Positions 7,008 to 15,400 of a DNA stretch of 21,363 bases are shown piece by piece. This DNA is from CAYOBW01 sp964402115. GTDB lineage: Bacteria; Verrucomicrobiota; Kiritimatiellia; UBA8416; CAYOBW01. The stretch is from NCBI GenBank assembly GCA_964402115.1, contig CAYOBW010000116.1:1-21363 (forward strand), in the 5' to 3' direction. Below the pieces are notes generated by a model that did no database searches, was not told the DNA's origin, and was given only the letters and a program-made list of their open reading frames with translations. Numbering within the stretch: the first letter of the stretch is position 1; every line of letters starts with the position of its first letter. The position numbers and the translations under genes were made by a program.

Positions 7008-10000
7008 ATGCAAAGAGCCCGGCGTCGTCTGACCCCTGTTCGTCGAATGGCGGCACTGGCTCCGCTGGCGGCGGCCGTCGCCTGGTGGGCGGCAGCTTCC
7101 GCCCGGGCGGCTGTCGTGACGTTCGGTGCGCCCACCACGCTGACCGGCAACGCCGACGTCTCCGTCGCGGGGTCGCCGGCGTTCGCCTACGATTGGTCCA
7201 CGACGCAGACCGTGAACGGCGTGACGTTCAAAGCAACCACCGTCACGGCCGGCAATGTCGGAACGGATCTCACGCTCGCCGGTTTCGGCACCCGCAACGC
7301 CACGGCTTACACCTCGACCGTCAACCCCTTCAACGGTTTTCCCGCTGCCTACAAGGCCGTCCTGATCGGCTCGGTCTACGGCGGGGGGACCGGGACGGTC
7401 ACCCTGAACGGTCTGACCGCCGGACACCAGTATCAGGTCCAGGTCTGGGTCAATGACCCGCGCGCGGGAGCGACGACGAATCGTACGCAGAACATCACGG
7501 GCGGCGGCGGCAACACGCAGTTGCTGAAGTTCAACACCAACCGGGCGAACGGCAGCCCCGGGCAGTACACGCTGGGCGCCTTCACGGCCAACGCGGCCAG
7601 CCAGGCGTTCACGCTCGCACCCGTGTCCGGCACCGTGGAGCAGTTGAACGCCATCCAGGTGCGCGACGTGACCGGCAGCTGGAGCGGCGAGGCGGATGGC
7701 AACTGGGATGAGGCGACGGTGAACTTCAGCGGAATGAGTTTTGCAGCCGCGAAGGCGCTGCGCAACACCGTCTACTTCGGCGACAAGAACGCGCGCGGTC
7801 AGGCGGTTTCGAACGCGACGGTGACCGTGCAGGCGGGCGGCAGCACGGGCGCCCACGCGGTCTTCCAGAATCAGGCCGTCGACTACACGTTGGACAGCGC
7901 GGACACGAACGGGCTGCGGGGGGCGTTTTCGCTCACCAAGACGGGGACGGGCACGCTGACCCTGCGAGGGCCCCAGACCTACACCGGGCTCACCGCGATC
8001 GGGGCGGGCACGGTGACGCTGAACGGCGGCGACAACCGGCTGCCGGTTGGGACGACGGTGGCGTTTTCCGGCGCCAGCACGCTGAACCTCGGCGCCGTGA
8101 GCCAGACGATCGCCGCGGCGACCGTGCCCGACACCGCCAGCGCCAGCACGACGGTCACCATCGGCGGCGCCGCCGGTACGCTGCTCGTCAACGGCGCGAC
8201 CGACCTGCAGTGGGGGCCGGGCGGGCCGGGCCAGACGCTCAGCGGTACGCCGCTGACCACGGTCAACCTCGCCGGCCTGGGACATTTCACGTATTCCGCT
8301 CCCGCCCGGATGTTGCGCGTGGGCCTGAAAGCCGGTTCGGGCAACAACGGGGGCGTGGGACAGGTAGCCCTCGTCACGCTGGCGCGCACGAACAACCTGA
8401 CGGCGGCCACGCTGGCGGTCGGCGATATCGGATCCAACAGCGACGGGGGGATCTCCACGTTGCACCTGGGCCGGAGCAACAACCTGCGCGTCAACACGCT
8501 CAACGTGGGCGCCAGCGGCCGTTCCGACGCGACGCTGGATTTCGCCGCCGGCCTGACTGCGCCGACGGTCACGCTGCGCAACACCGACGGCGCGAGCGCG
8601 GTCGCCAACTGGCTGGTCGGGCGGGTTGCGCAGTTCAAGGCCGACACGTTTGGCGCCACGGTCAACCTGTCCGCCGGCACGCTGGATGCCCGCGTGACCA
8701 CGCTGACCATCGGTAATGCGGAAACCGGGGGAGCGGTTGGCCGCGCCGGCACGGAGAACGGCGTCTTCACGATGGGGGCGGGCATGCTGGACGCGACCAC
8801 CCTCACGATCGGCCGCATCGCAGGCGCCGGCGGGCTTGGCGCCGCGTACGCCGGCAACGGCACCTTCACGCTGAACCACGCGGACGGCACGGTCAGGGCC
8901 GTGACGCTCAACCTCGCCGAGAACATGCTCACGGCCACGGGCGCGGTCACCAAGACCACCAGCGGCACGTTCAACCTCGACGCGGGCACGCTGCGCGCGG
9001 CGACCCTCCAGAAGGGCGCGCAGACGGGCAACGCCACGGCGACGGCGACCTTCAACTGGAACAACGGCGCCCTCCGGAACTACGGCGCCGGTACGAACCT
9101 CGTCGTGGGCGCGGGCCTGACCCTGAAGCTGGCGGCCACCGGTACACACAGCTTCGATATCGATGCCGACTGCACCGCCACGGTCAACGGCGTTCTGGCG
9201 GGCGCCGGCGGCACGCTGACGAAGGCCGGCGCGGGCACGCTGAGCCTGCCGGGGGCGAACACCTTCACGGGCGGTCTGTCACTCGACGCAGGCACGCTGA
9301 GCATGGGCAACGCCGGCGCTGTGGGACCCTCCGGATCGCTCGCCATGAACGGCGGCGTCCTGCTCTGGAACGGCAGCGCCACCGACCTCTCCGGACGCAT
9401 CCTGCTGAAGGACGGCCGCACTGCGGTGTTCGATACGGGGGGCGGACAGGTGACGTTCGCGTCCCCGTTGCAGGTGGAGGCTGCGGCCGGCGGCGCGCTG
9501 ACCAAGGCGGGCGCAGGCACGCTCACGCTCGCCGCCGCCAACACCTACACGGGGCTCACCACCGTCGCGGCCGGGCGCCTGGACGTGGAGGGCGCCGTCG
9601 CGGCGCCCATCGCGGTCAAGGCCGGCGCCGTGTTCGGCGGGGAAGGGACCACGACCGGCCGCCTGGACTGCGCGGATGGCGCGCTGCTGGCGGTCCGGTC
9701 AGCCACGCCCGGCGCTTTCCAGGCCAACGGGGTGGGCTTCACGGGCACCGTGCAGGTCGTGCTGGACGATCCGTCCGCGAGCAACCGGTTCGCGGTGGTG
9801 GGGTACGGTGCGGGCGGGCTGGCGGGGCTGGCAAGCCTCGTTGCGCTGGACATGCGTGCGGGCGTGTTCGCCGACGACCCGACGAACCGGCAGGTCACGC
9901 TGAGCGTAACCACCGGAGCGCGCACCTGGGCCGGCGTGGCGGGGACGGCCTGGGACGTCGGAGTCTCGACCAACTGGCAGGAGGGCGACCGGCTCTTCTA

Positions 10001-12011
10001 CGCCGGCGATGCCGTGACCTTCGATGATTCGGCGACGGGCGGCGCCACGGTGAACCTGGCCAGCGCCGTCCGTCCAGCCTCCGTGACGGTGAGCAACAGC
10101 ATGGCCGCTTACACGCTGACCGGTCCCGGCGCGCTTGCCGGCATGGCCGCGCTCGTGAAGCGCGGCGACGGGAGCCTGACCGTCGCGAGCTCCAACACCT
10201 ACACCGGCGGCACGACCCTGCTCGCCGGACGGCTCCGCCTCGGCGCCGCGGCCGCGCTGGGCACGGGCCGGCTGACGCTGGGCGGCGGCGCGCTGTCGAG
10301 CGACGGTGTGGCGGCGCGGGCCTTGTCCCTGCCGGTGACGCTGGGTGGCGCATGCATGCTGGGCGACGCGGTGGACTCGGGCGCGATCACCCTGTCCGGC
10401 GGCATCGCGCTGGCCGCGCCTGCCACCCTTACCGTGCCGACCGTCCAGGGCATCATGCACGTGTTGTCGGGCAGCGTGGACGACGGCGGCGCGGCGTACA
10501 GCCTGACCAAGGAGGGGGCCTCGGGCATCCTGGTGCTCAGCGCGGCCAACACGTACGCCGGCGGCACCGTCATCAAGGCCGGCCGCATCAACGCGGGCAA
10601 TGCCGCGGCGTTCGGCACGGGCCCGGTGGACGTCAGCCCGACCGGGCAGGCCTACCTGACCGTGGCCGGGCCTTTCACGAATACGTTCCGCATCGCCGGG
10701 ACGGGCTACACGGAAGTCGCCGGCCAGCTGGGCGCCATCCGCCTGCAGGGCAGCACGAGCAGCGGGCCGCTCACGCTGACCGGCAACGCGCGGATCGGCG
10801 CCTACTCCAGCGCGGGGTCGCTCCTGGGCCCGATCGGCGAGACGGGAGGCGCCTGCGCGCTCGAACTGGGCGGCACGGCGACGGGCGCCCACAGCGGCAA
10901 TCCCATCACGGTGGGGGGCACGGCGCCCAATACCTACAGCGGCGGCGCCACGGTCGTCAACGCCATCGTTGTCGCCGGCAAGAGCAGCGCCTTCGGCAGC
11001 GGGCCGGTCACGCTGCGGGCGCCGAACTTCAACGCGCGCATCCAGCTGGCCAACGGGGTGCACGTGACCAACGCGCTGGCCATCGCCGGCAGCCCGTGCG
11101 TCGGCGTGGTGGGGCGCGGGCTCCTGGAAGTCACCGGCACGGCGCAGGCCACATGGAGCGGGCCGATCGCGATTACCGCCGCACCCAGCGGGGGCGGCCA
11201 CCTGTACACCGATGCGGGCGCGACCCTGACGTTGACCGGTCCCATCACGGCCCCGGCGGGCTTCAGTCAGCGCGCCGGCAGCGTGGTCTACGCGGGCGGC
11301 GGCGCCTGCACAAACGTGGCCCTGACGGGGACGGCCCGGCTCGGCGCCCCCAACGGGATGGTCACCAACGCTGTGTTGATCTTGGGGGCGTCCGGCGCCT
11401 GCACGTTCGATCTCAAGGGCTTCGACCAGGCGCTGGGCGGACTCACCAAGGGCGGCTCCGCCGCGCTCGTGGGCAGCAGCTCGACGACCGCCGACAGCAC
11501 GCTGACGCTGAGGGGCACGTCAAGATTCGCGGGGGTGATCCAGGACAAGGTGGGCGCCGGCACGCGCAAGGTGGCCTTGGTCGTGGATGGCGGCCAGCTC
11601 ACGCTCGCCGGCACCAACACGTACACGGGCGTCACGACGATCCGTTCCGGCACGCTGCGGCTGGGCGTGGCGGGCGCGCTGCAGGCGCGGCACGCCGTGA
11701 CGCTGGCCGGCGGCACGCTGGCCGCGGGGACGGTCGCCAACACCCTCGGGGCGCTGACCCTGGAGGCCGGCAGCACGCTGACCGTCGAGGCTGGCGGGGC
11801 GCTCGCGTTCGCGGCCTCCGACGCGGCCGCCTGGAGCGGCGCGCTGGCCGTGCAGGGCGCGCTGACCGCCACGACGCTGCGGTTCGGCACGGATCGCACC
11901 GGCCTGACCGCGCGCCAGGTGTCGGCCATCCGCCTCAACGGCGCGTCGGCGGTGATCGACGACAACGGCTACATCGTGGCCCAGCCCGGCACGCTCCTGA
12001 TCATCCGCTGA
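7008..12011 (+). CDS. Large secreted autotransporter-associated beta-strand repeat (PATR) protein
   Basis: A 1667-residue exported protein. I chose the ATG at 7008, 6 nt after AAGGAG, because it opens straight into a signal peptide (RRRLTPVRRM, then a hydrophobic core, cleavage near ARA|AVV at about residue 35); the longer frame from 6867 reads through the promoter. Residues 36-220 form a beta-rich domain (GLTAGHQYQVQVWVNDP). Seven PATR units of the form GxGTLTLxGxNTYTGxTTVxxGTLxLG lie near residues 310, 738, 832, 1050, 1167, 1307 and 1527. A 400-residue module between the first two ends in GTHSFDIDADC and is shared with the 902-residue protein at 15400-18108. There is no autotransporter barrel and no PEP-CTERM; the protein ends QPGTLLIIR. 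The fold should be a long parallel beta-helix at the cell surface. Its function is unknown: adhesion, carbohydrate contact or matrix are all possible. Confidence 0.85.
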   Translation: MQRARRRLTPVRRMAALAPLAAAVAWWAAASARAAVVTFGAPTTLTGNADVSVAGSPAFAYDWSTTQTVNGVTFKATTVTAGNVGTDLTLAGFGTRNATAYTSTVNPFNGFPAAYKAVLIGSVYGGGTGTVTLNGLTAGHQYQVQVWVNDPRAGATTNRTQNITGGGGNTQLLKFNTNRANGSPGQYTLGAFTANAASQAFTLAPVSGTVEQLNAIQVRDVTGSWSGEADGNWDEATVNFSGMSFAAAKALRNTVYFGDKNARGQAVSNATVTVQAGGSTGAHAVFQNQAVDYTLDSADTNGLRGAFSLTKTGTGTLTLRGPQTYTGLTAIGAGTVTLNGGDNRLPVGTTVAFSGASTLNLGAVSQTIAAATVPDTASASTTVTIGGAAGTLLVNGATDLQWGPGGPGQTLSGTPLTTVNLAGLGHFTYSAPARMLRVGLKAGSGNNGGVGQVALVTLARTNNLTAATLAVGDIGSNSDGGISTLHLGRSNNLRVNTLNVGASGRSDATLDFAAGLTAPTVTLRNTDGASAVANWLVGRVAQFKADTFGATVNLSAGTLDARVTTLTIGNAETGGAVGRAGTENGVFTMGAGMLDATTLTIGRIAGAGGLGAAYAGNGTFTLNHADGTVRAVTLNLAENMLTATGAVTKTTSGTFNLDAGTLRAATLQKGAQTGNATATATFNWNNGALRNYGAGTNLVVGAGLTLKLAATGTHSFDIDADCTATVNGVLAGAGGTLTKAGAGTLSLPGANTFTGGLSLDAGTLSMGNAGAVGPSGSLAMNGGVLLWNGSATDLSGRILLKDGRTAVFDTGGGQVTFASPLQVEAAAGGALTKAGAGTLTLAAANTYTGLTTVAAGRLDVEGAVAAPIAVKAGAVFGGEGTTTGRLDCADGALLAVRSATPGAFQANGVGFTGTVQVVLDDPSASNRFAVVGYGAGGLAGLASLVALDMRAGVFADDPTNRQVTLSVTTGARTWAGVAGTAWDVGVSTNWQEGDRLFYAGDAVTFDDSATGGATVNLASAVRPASVTVSNSMAAYTLTGPGALAGMAALVKRGDGSLTVASSNTYTGGTTLLAGRLRLGAAAALGTGRLTLGGGALSSDGVAARALSLPVTLGGACMLGDAVDSGAITLSGGIALAAPATLTVPTVQGIMHVLSGSVDDGGAAYSLTKEGASGILVLSAANTYAGGTVIKAGRINAGNAAAFGTGPVDVSPTGQAYLTVAGPFTNTFRIAGTGYTEVAGQLGAIRLQGSTSSGPLTLTGNARIGAYSSAGSLLGPIGETGGACALELGGTATGAHSGNPITVGGTAPNTYSGGATVVNAIVVAGKSSAFGSGPVTLRAPNFNARIQLANGVHVTNALAIAGSPCVGVVGRGLLEVTGTAQATWSGPIAITAAPSGGGHLYTDAGATLTLTGPITAPAGFSQRAGSVVYAGGGACTNVALTGTARLGAPNGMVTNAVLILGASGACTFDLKGFDQALGGLTKGGSAALVGSSSTTADSTLTLRGTSRFAGVIQDKVGAGTRKVALVVDGGQLTLAGTNTYTGVTTIRSGTLRLGVAGALQARHAVTLAGGTLAAGTVANTLGALTLEAGSTLTVEAGGALAFAASDAAAWSGALAVQGALTATTLRFGTDRTGLTARQVSAIRLNGASAVIDDNGYIVAQPGTLLIIR

Positions 12012-12055
12012 GGCGCGACATGACGCAGCGCGCGCGCGTGCCGGAAGGAGTCCGT

Positions 12056-13444
12056 ATGAGAAGCGCAGTGAACCGGTTTCTCTGGGTGGCGAGTGTGGCG
12101 GCGTCGCTGGTGGCGCGCTCCGGCGCTGCCGTGTTGATCACCGAGGACTTCAGTGACTACGGGACGGTCTTGATCGACCCGGTCAATGGGCTGAACGGGG
12201 GCGACGGCTGGGCCGGCGCCTGGACGGCTGGCGCGACGGGCCCGGCCTACGAGCCTGCCGAGCGGACCAAGTTCGCCAATCCGGGTTACCTGGCAGGCAA
12301 CAACGAGGGTGGCGCCGACGACGGGCGTGCGGGCATCTATGCCTCGGACAGTACCACGGCGCTCGCCAACCGGACGTTCGCCAGCGGGCTGACCGGCACG
12401 ATCTGGCTGAGCGCGCTCGTGCGCCACGTGTCGAATACGAGCGGCGACATCCTCTTCTGGCTGGACACGGGACCGACGTACGACGCCGGCTCGCGCACGA
12501 TGCTGGCGCTGCGCTTCGGCGACGTGCCCAGCATGCGGTATGCCAATGTGAACACGCAGGCGTCTGACCTCAACTCCGCCGGGCTGAACCTCCTCTTCCT
12601 GGCGAAGATCGTCATGAACGCGGGGGGCGGCGCCGCGGATAGCCTGTACTTCTGGGTCAAGCAGGAAGCCGACAACCTTTCCAGCGAAGCCGCGCTGGGC
12701 GCTCCGCTGCTTTCGGGCACAGGCGTCGACGCTTTCGGTGAGGAGTTGAACTTCATCGGCCTCTCGGGCGGGAACAACACCTCGAACATGGACGCCATCC
12801 GGTTCAGCAACGGGGCCAACGCCCTGCGCGAGGTCCTGCTGGAACCTGCCCGGGAAGCGATCTACAGCACGTCCTTCGACGGCTCGGCTGGAAGCCTGCC
12901 CGCCGGCTGGGAGGTGTTGAACGGTGTCCCCGGCTGGCAGCTGGACGGGACGGGCGAGCTTGACTACACGGGCGCCGTCGCCGGCAGCCTCGCCCGCTAC
13001 GCCGGCTTGCTGACGGACCGGCACAGAAGCGCTCAGCTGGACGACTTCCGGGTCGAGGCTGCCTTCCGCAGGTCGAGCAACTATGCCGGTCTCGTGGCCC
13101 GTTTGCAGAGCGCCGGCAACTACTACCACGCCCGCCTGTACCAGGGGAAACTCGAGATCTACCGTTTCGACGGCGGCGCGGCGACCAAACTCGCCGACGT
13201 GGTGCCTTCGGATACGTACAATTCGGGCGAGACGTGGCGGGTCCGGCTGATGCTGGAGGGCACGCTGCTCACAGCCCTGGTCTGGAACGAGCTGGGTCAG
13301 CTGGTCGGCCGGGTCAGCGTCGCGGACAGCACGTACGCCGCCGGCTACGCGGGCCTCCGCGCCTCGAACCCTGCCGCGTACGAGAGCTTCGCCCTCTCCG
13401 CCATCCCCCTGCCCACGAAGGGCACCCTGTTCGTGGTCAGGTAG
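12056..13444 (+). CDS. Secreted tandem laminin-G/concanavalin-like protein
   Basis: A 462-residue exported protein encoded 44 bp after the PATR gene, so probably in the same operon. The ATG at 12056 follows GGAAGGAG by 5 nt and begins a signal peptide (FLWVASVAASLVARSGA, cleavage near residue 24-25); the longer open frame upstream is a shadow of the PATR gene. Residues 28-260 look like one concanavalin-like jelly-roll (EDFSDYG... GLNGGDGWAGAW, a phrasing common in PVC exported proteins). Residues 268-455 look like a second (SFDGSAGSLPAGWEV, then SNYAGLVARLQSAGNYYHARL and WRVRLMLEG). Such domains usually bind glycans. The protein ends KGTLFVVR, the same C-terminal pattern as its operon partner although the rest is unrelated. 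The binding partner is unknown. Confidence 0.8.
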   Translation: MRSAVNRFLWVASVAASLVARSGAAVLITEDFSDYGTVLIDPVNGLNGGDGWAGAWTAGATGPAYEPAERTKFANPGYLAGNNEGGADDGRAGIYASDSTTALANRTFASGLTGTIWLSALVRHVSNTSGDILFWLDTGPTYDAGSRTMLALRFGDVPSMRYANVNTQASDLNSAGLNLLFLAKIVMNAGGGAADSLYFWVKQEADNLSSEAALGAPLLSGTGVDAFGEELNFIGLSGGNNTSNMDAIRFSNGANALREVLLEPAREAIYSTSFDGSAGSLPAGWEVLNGVPGWQLDGTGELDYTGAVAGSLARYAGLLTDRHRSAQLDDFRVEAAFRRSSNYAGLVARLQSAGNYYHARLYQGKLEIYRFDGGAATKLADVVPSDTYNSGETWRVRLMLEGTLLTALVWNELGQLVGRVSVADSTYAAGYAGLRASNPAAYESFALSAIPLPTKGTLFVVR

Positions 13445-13488
13445 CGTCGCCCTGCGACTATCCGCTCCCCACAGAAAGGAGAAACAGA

Positions 13489-13730
13489 GCACCCAGGTGC
13501 CGGGTGAATCATCTGCCCGGCTCGACGGCGTCTCGCCCTCCCGGCGAGGCGCAACAACCTACCCGTGAAAGCGTTGGGAGGGCGACGCTCCGCGGAGCCG
13601 CTCTGTGATGCCATCGCTCGCCGATTCCGACCAGTGATGGCTCGTGCTCTTGGGGGTGTGATCCCCGTGCTGCTTGTGTTCCTGTCGAAACGGCGCAGCA
13701 GGCTGCGCACTGTTTGCCTGGCACCGTGCG
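13489..13730 (+). repeat. Bipartite dispersed repeat, copy A
   Basis: Segment one (13489-13608, 120 bp) is identical to 20097-20216 except for two substitutions. Segment two (13613-13730) is a more diverged match to 20297-20412. Only 4 bp separate the segments here, against 80 bp in copy B. Segment one contains a 6-bp hairpin (CTCGCC...GGCGAG) and the palindrome CTCCGCGGAG. On the minus strand both copies can be read as AERRPPNAFTGRLLRLAGRA and GARQTVR[SG]LLRRFDR, but these peptides are probably by-products of the repeat. Confidence 0.88.
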
Positions 13731-13912
13731 GTCCCGTGTTCACAGCCCCGCCGTGCAGGGCCGTCGCCCCGGGCGGTGGAGTCGCGCCGGATCGGCTCCG
13801 GCGGCCTTTCGGCGGGTTCAGGGCAGGGCGGTGCCCTATCCGGGTCAACACCCGACAGATCTCAGTGGGATAAGATGCGTTTGCCCTGGCTACGACAATG
13901 TATCTACTGGAC

Positions 13913-13931
13913 ACTGACGGTGTCGGTCAGT
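13913..13931 (+). other. Small inverted repeat before the GH28-like start codon
   Basis: ACTGAC and GTCAGT are perfect 6-bp arms around a 7-nt loop. The right arm overlaps the CAGTAC of the start-proximal motif. It could modulate translation initiation of the gene at 13944, or be chance. Confidence 0.35.
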
Positions 13932-13938
13932 ACAAATC
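13928..13938 (+). promoter_or_regulatory. CAGTACAAATC start-proximal motif, copy 1
   Basis: An 11-bp motif 5 nt before the ATG at 13944, where a Shine-Dalgarno would normally be. The same 11 bases recur at the same 5-nt spacing before the signal-peptide ORF at 15350. Neither gene has a purine-rich ribosome-binding site, whereas most other genes here do. The agreement in sequence and spacing favours 13944 over the earlier in-frame ATG at 13875. Confidence 0.5.
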
Positions 13939-13943
13939 CCGTC

Positions 13944-15287
13944 ATGAAGGCCGCCGTCGTCGCAACCACCCTGCTAACCATGTCGTTCGTCGTTTGCGCT
14001 GGCGAACCGGCCGCAGCGCCCCGCGCCATCGAGGCGGCGGAAATCGCACCCGGCGTGGTCGGCGACGGGATTCACGATGACACAGCCGGACTGCAGGCGT
14101 TGCTGGATTCGGGCGCGAGTGAAGTGCGCTTCCCGGCGCCGCTCAAGTGCCTGTTGATCGGCAAGCCGCTGACGATTCATTCCGGGCAGACCTTGATCGT
14201 GGCCAGCAACACGGTCATCCGCCTGAAGCCTCGCAGCGATTGTCTCATGATCACCAACGACGACCACGAGAAGGGCAACGAGAACATCACACTCAGCGGC
14301 GGCGTCTGGGACATGAACAACCTGAACCAGTCCCTACCGGACTACCTGAAGACCGCGCCCGCCAAACGCCGCGACCTCCTCCGCAGCCGGCCGTATTCGC
14401 CCACCACGTACGACGGCATTCTGTTGCGGTTCAATCATGTCAAGAATCTCACCATCCGCGACCTGACCATGAAAGACCCGGTCATGTGGGGCATGCAGTT
14501 GGGCCGACTGGAACATTACACAATCGAAAACATCACGCTGGACTACAACCTGAAGACACTCAACGAGGACGGCATTGATATCCAAGGCCCGGCCCGGCAG
14601 GGGCGGATCAGTAACATTCGCGGGACGCCGAATGACGACATGGTCTGCATCGCGGCGGACAATCTGGGCTACTACGAAATGAGCCGCGGACCAGTCGAGG
14701 ATTTGGTCATTGACGGGCTGCATGCGGCAAACTGCTGGAACGCCGTTCGTCTCAATGCGCAGGGCAATCCCATGCGCCGGGTGCAAATCAAGAACATTAC
14801 TGGTACATTCCGGCATGGTCAGTTGCTGACCATCTCCCACTACACCGCGCATCCCGGCAGTCCGAGCCGGTTCGAGGATATTTCCATCACCGGCATTTCC
14901 GCCGCCAAGTGCGGGAAGGCGAGCAGCCATCCCGGCGGGACAGGGATGATCTGGGTGAACTCGGGATGCGTCATCGATTCATTGACCGTTTCTGATTTCA
15001 CGCGTGACGAACGGACGCAGCCGATACCCACAATATCCGTCGACAAGGGGGCGACGGTGGAGTCGTTGAAGTTGAGCAATATCACCGTCACCAATCGCAC
15101 GCCCGGCCCACTGGATCTGCTCAGGAATGCAGGGACAATCGGCAGCCTCACCATTTCGAACGCCTCGCTCAAAGTTGAAGGCAACGCACCGCGCGGCATG
15201 CTCATCCGCAACTACGGCCAGATTAGGCAGTCGTCCCACAGCAGCAACGTGACTGTCGATGCCACCCCCGTCGCCAGCGAACCGTAA
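13944..15287 (+). CDS. Secreted GH28-like/pectate-lyase-superfamily beta-helix protein
   Basis: A 447-residue exported right-handed beta-helix protein, probably acting on pectin-like or other uronate-rich polysaccharides. A signal peptide (MKAAVVATTLLTMSFVVCA, cleavage near residue 19) follows the ATG at 13944. The mature protein opens with the family hallmark VVGDGIHDDTAGLQALLDSG (residues 36-55). Helix coils follow, with the repeated phrase [NL]xTIRDLTM / YTIENITLDY / SNIRG. The motifs NEDGIDIQGP (about 206) and NDDMVCIAAD (about 229) correspond in position to the NTD and DD catalytic motifs of GH28 polygalacturonases. I do not see a clear GHG or RIK equivalent, so activity may differ or be lost. 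Its base composition is visibly less GC-rich than the flanking PATR genes, which with its atypical translation start suggests separate acquisition. It lacks the C-terminal GTxxxxR pattern. Confidence 0.78.
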   Translation: MKAAVVATTLLTMSFVVCAGEPAAAPRAIEAAEIAPGVVGDGIHDDTAGLQALLDSGASEVRFPAPLKCLLIGKPLTIHSGQTLIVASNTVIRLKPRSDCLMITNDDHEKGNENITLSGGVWDMNNLNQSLPDYLKTAPAKRRDLLRSRPYSPTTYDGILLRFNHVKNLTIRDLTMKDPVMWGMQLGRLEHYTIENITLDYNLKTLNEDGIDIQGPARQGRISNIRGTPNDDMVCIAADNLGYYEMSRGPVEDLVIDGLHAANCWNAVRLNAQGNPMRRVQIKNITGTFRHGQLLTISHYTAHPGSPSRFEDISITGISAAKCGKASSHPGGTGMIWVNSGCVIDSLTVSDFTRDERTQPIPTISVDKGATVESLKLSNITVTNRTPGPLDLLRNAGTIGSLTISNASLKVEGNAPRGMLIRNYGQIRQSSHSSNVTVDATPVASEP

Positions 15288-15333
15288 CGAACAACGCGAG
15301 ACCCCGAATGGACCTTCCCAGACGGCCGTTCGC

Positions 15334-15344
15334 CAGTACAAATC
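15334..15344 (+). promoter_or_regulatory. CAGTACAAATC start-proximal motif, copy 2
   Basis: Identical to 13928-13938 and again exactly 5 nt before an ATG (15350). It lies in the 62-bp gap after the GH28-like stop codon. It indicates that the truncated gene at 15350 belonged to the same operon and used the same initiation context. Confidence 0.5.
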
Positions 15345-15349
15345 ACCCC

Positions 15350-15400
15350 ATGAGAACGACATTCTTCCTCACCGCCCTCCTGCTGCTGACGGTTTCCCTT
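15350..15400 (+). pseudogene. Signal-peptide fragment of a lost secreted-protein gene
   Basis: From the ATG at 15350 the frame reads MRTTFFLTALLLLTVSL, a textbook Sec signal peptide. It then runs straight into the 3' end of the convergent 902-residue PATR gene (its stop codon is 15400-15402), where the frame becomes the antisense of that gene and stops at 15479-15481. Only about 50 bp of the original gene survive. The leader motif and spacing match the GH28-like gene upstream, so it was probably the next gene of that operon. The change from gene to foreign sequence within a few bases of 15400 marks a rearrangement junction. Confidence 0.65.

Larger units (their letters stand above)
13445..13943. 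other. Intergenic region carrying dispersed repeat copy A
   Basis: No gene is supported in the 499 bp between the laminin-G-like and GH28-like genes. It holds the bipartite repeat copy A (13489-13730) and, just before the GH28-like start, a small inverted repeat and a CAGTACAAATC leader motif. No clear promoter could be placed for the GH28-like gene. Confidence 0.55.

Noticed and set aside
6930..9149. Long minus-strand open frames opposite the large PATR gene (also 9699-11201 and 11969-13492)
   Set aside because: Low-complexity translations without motifs, antisense to clearly coding PATR and laminin-G-like text.
7008..12011. Repeated GGCACGCTGAC / AACACCTACAC units as a CRISPR-like array
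   Set aside because: They are in-frame coding repeats (GTLTL, NTYTG) at irregular, long spacing inside a beta-helix gene.
11988..12011. C-terminal heptapeptide as a type IX secretion domain or PEP-CTERM signal
   Set aside because: No 70-90-residue Ig-like CTD precedes it in any of the three proteins, and there is no PEP motif plus transmembrane helix plus basic tail. Only the final strand-like heptamer is shared.
13613..13730. Minus-strand peptide GARQTVR[SG]LLRRFDR in both repeat copies as a conserved small protein
   Set aside because: The frame is not preserved across the whole repeat (copy B has an extra 80 bp) and no start with a ribosome-binding site was found.
13875..13943. Earlier in-frame ATG for the GH28-like gene
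   Set aside because: It would add 23 residues ahead of a complete signal peptide; the shared CAGTACAAATC-N5-ATG context supports 13944. Not fully excluded.
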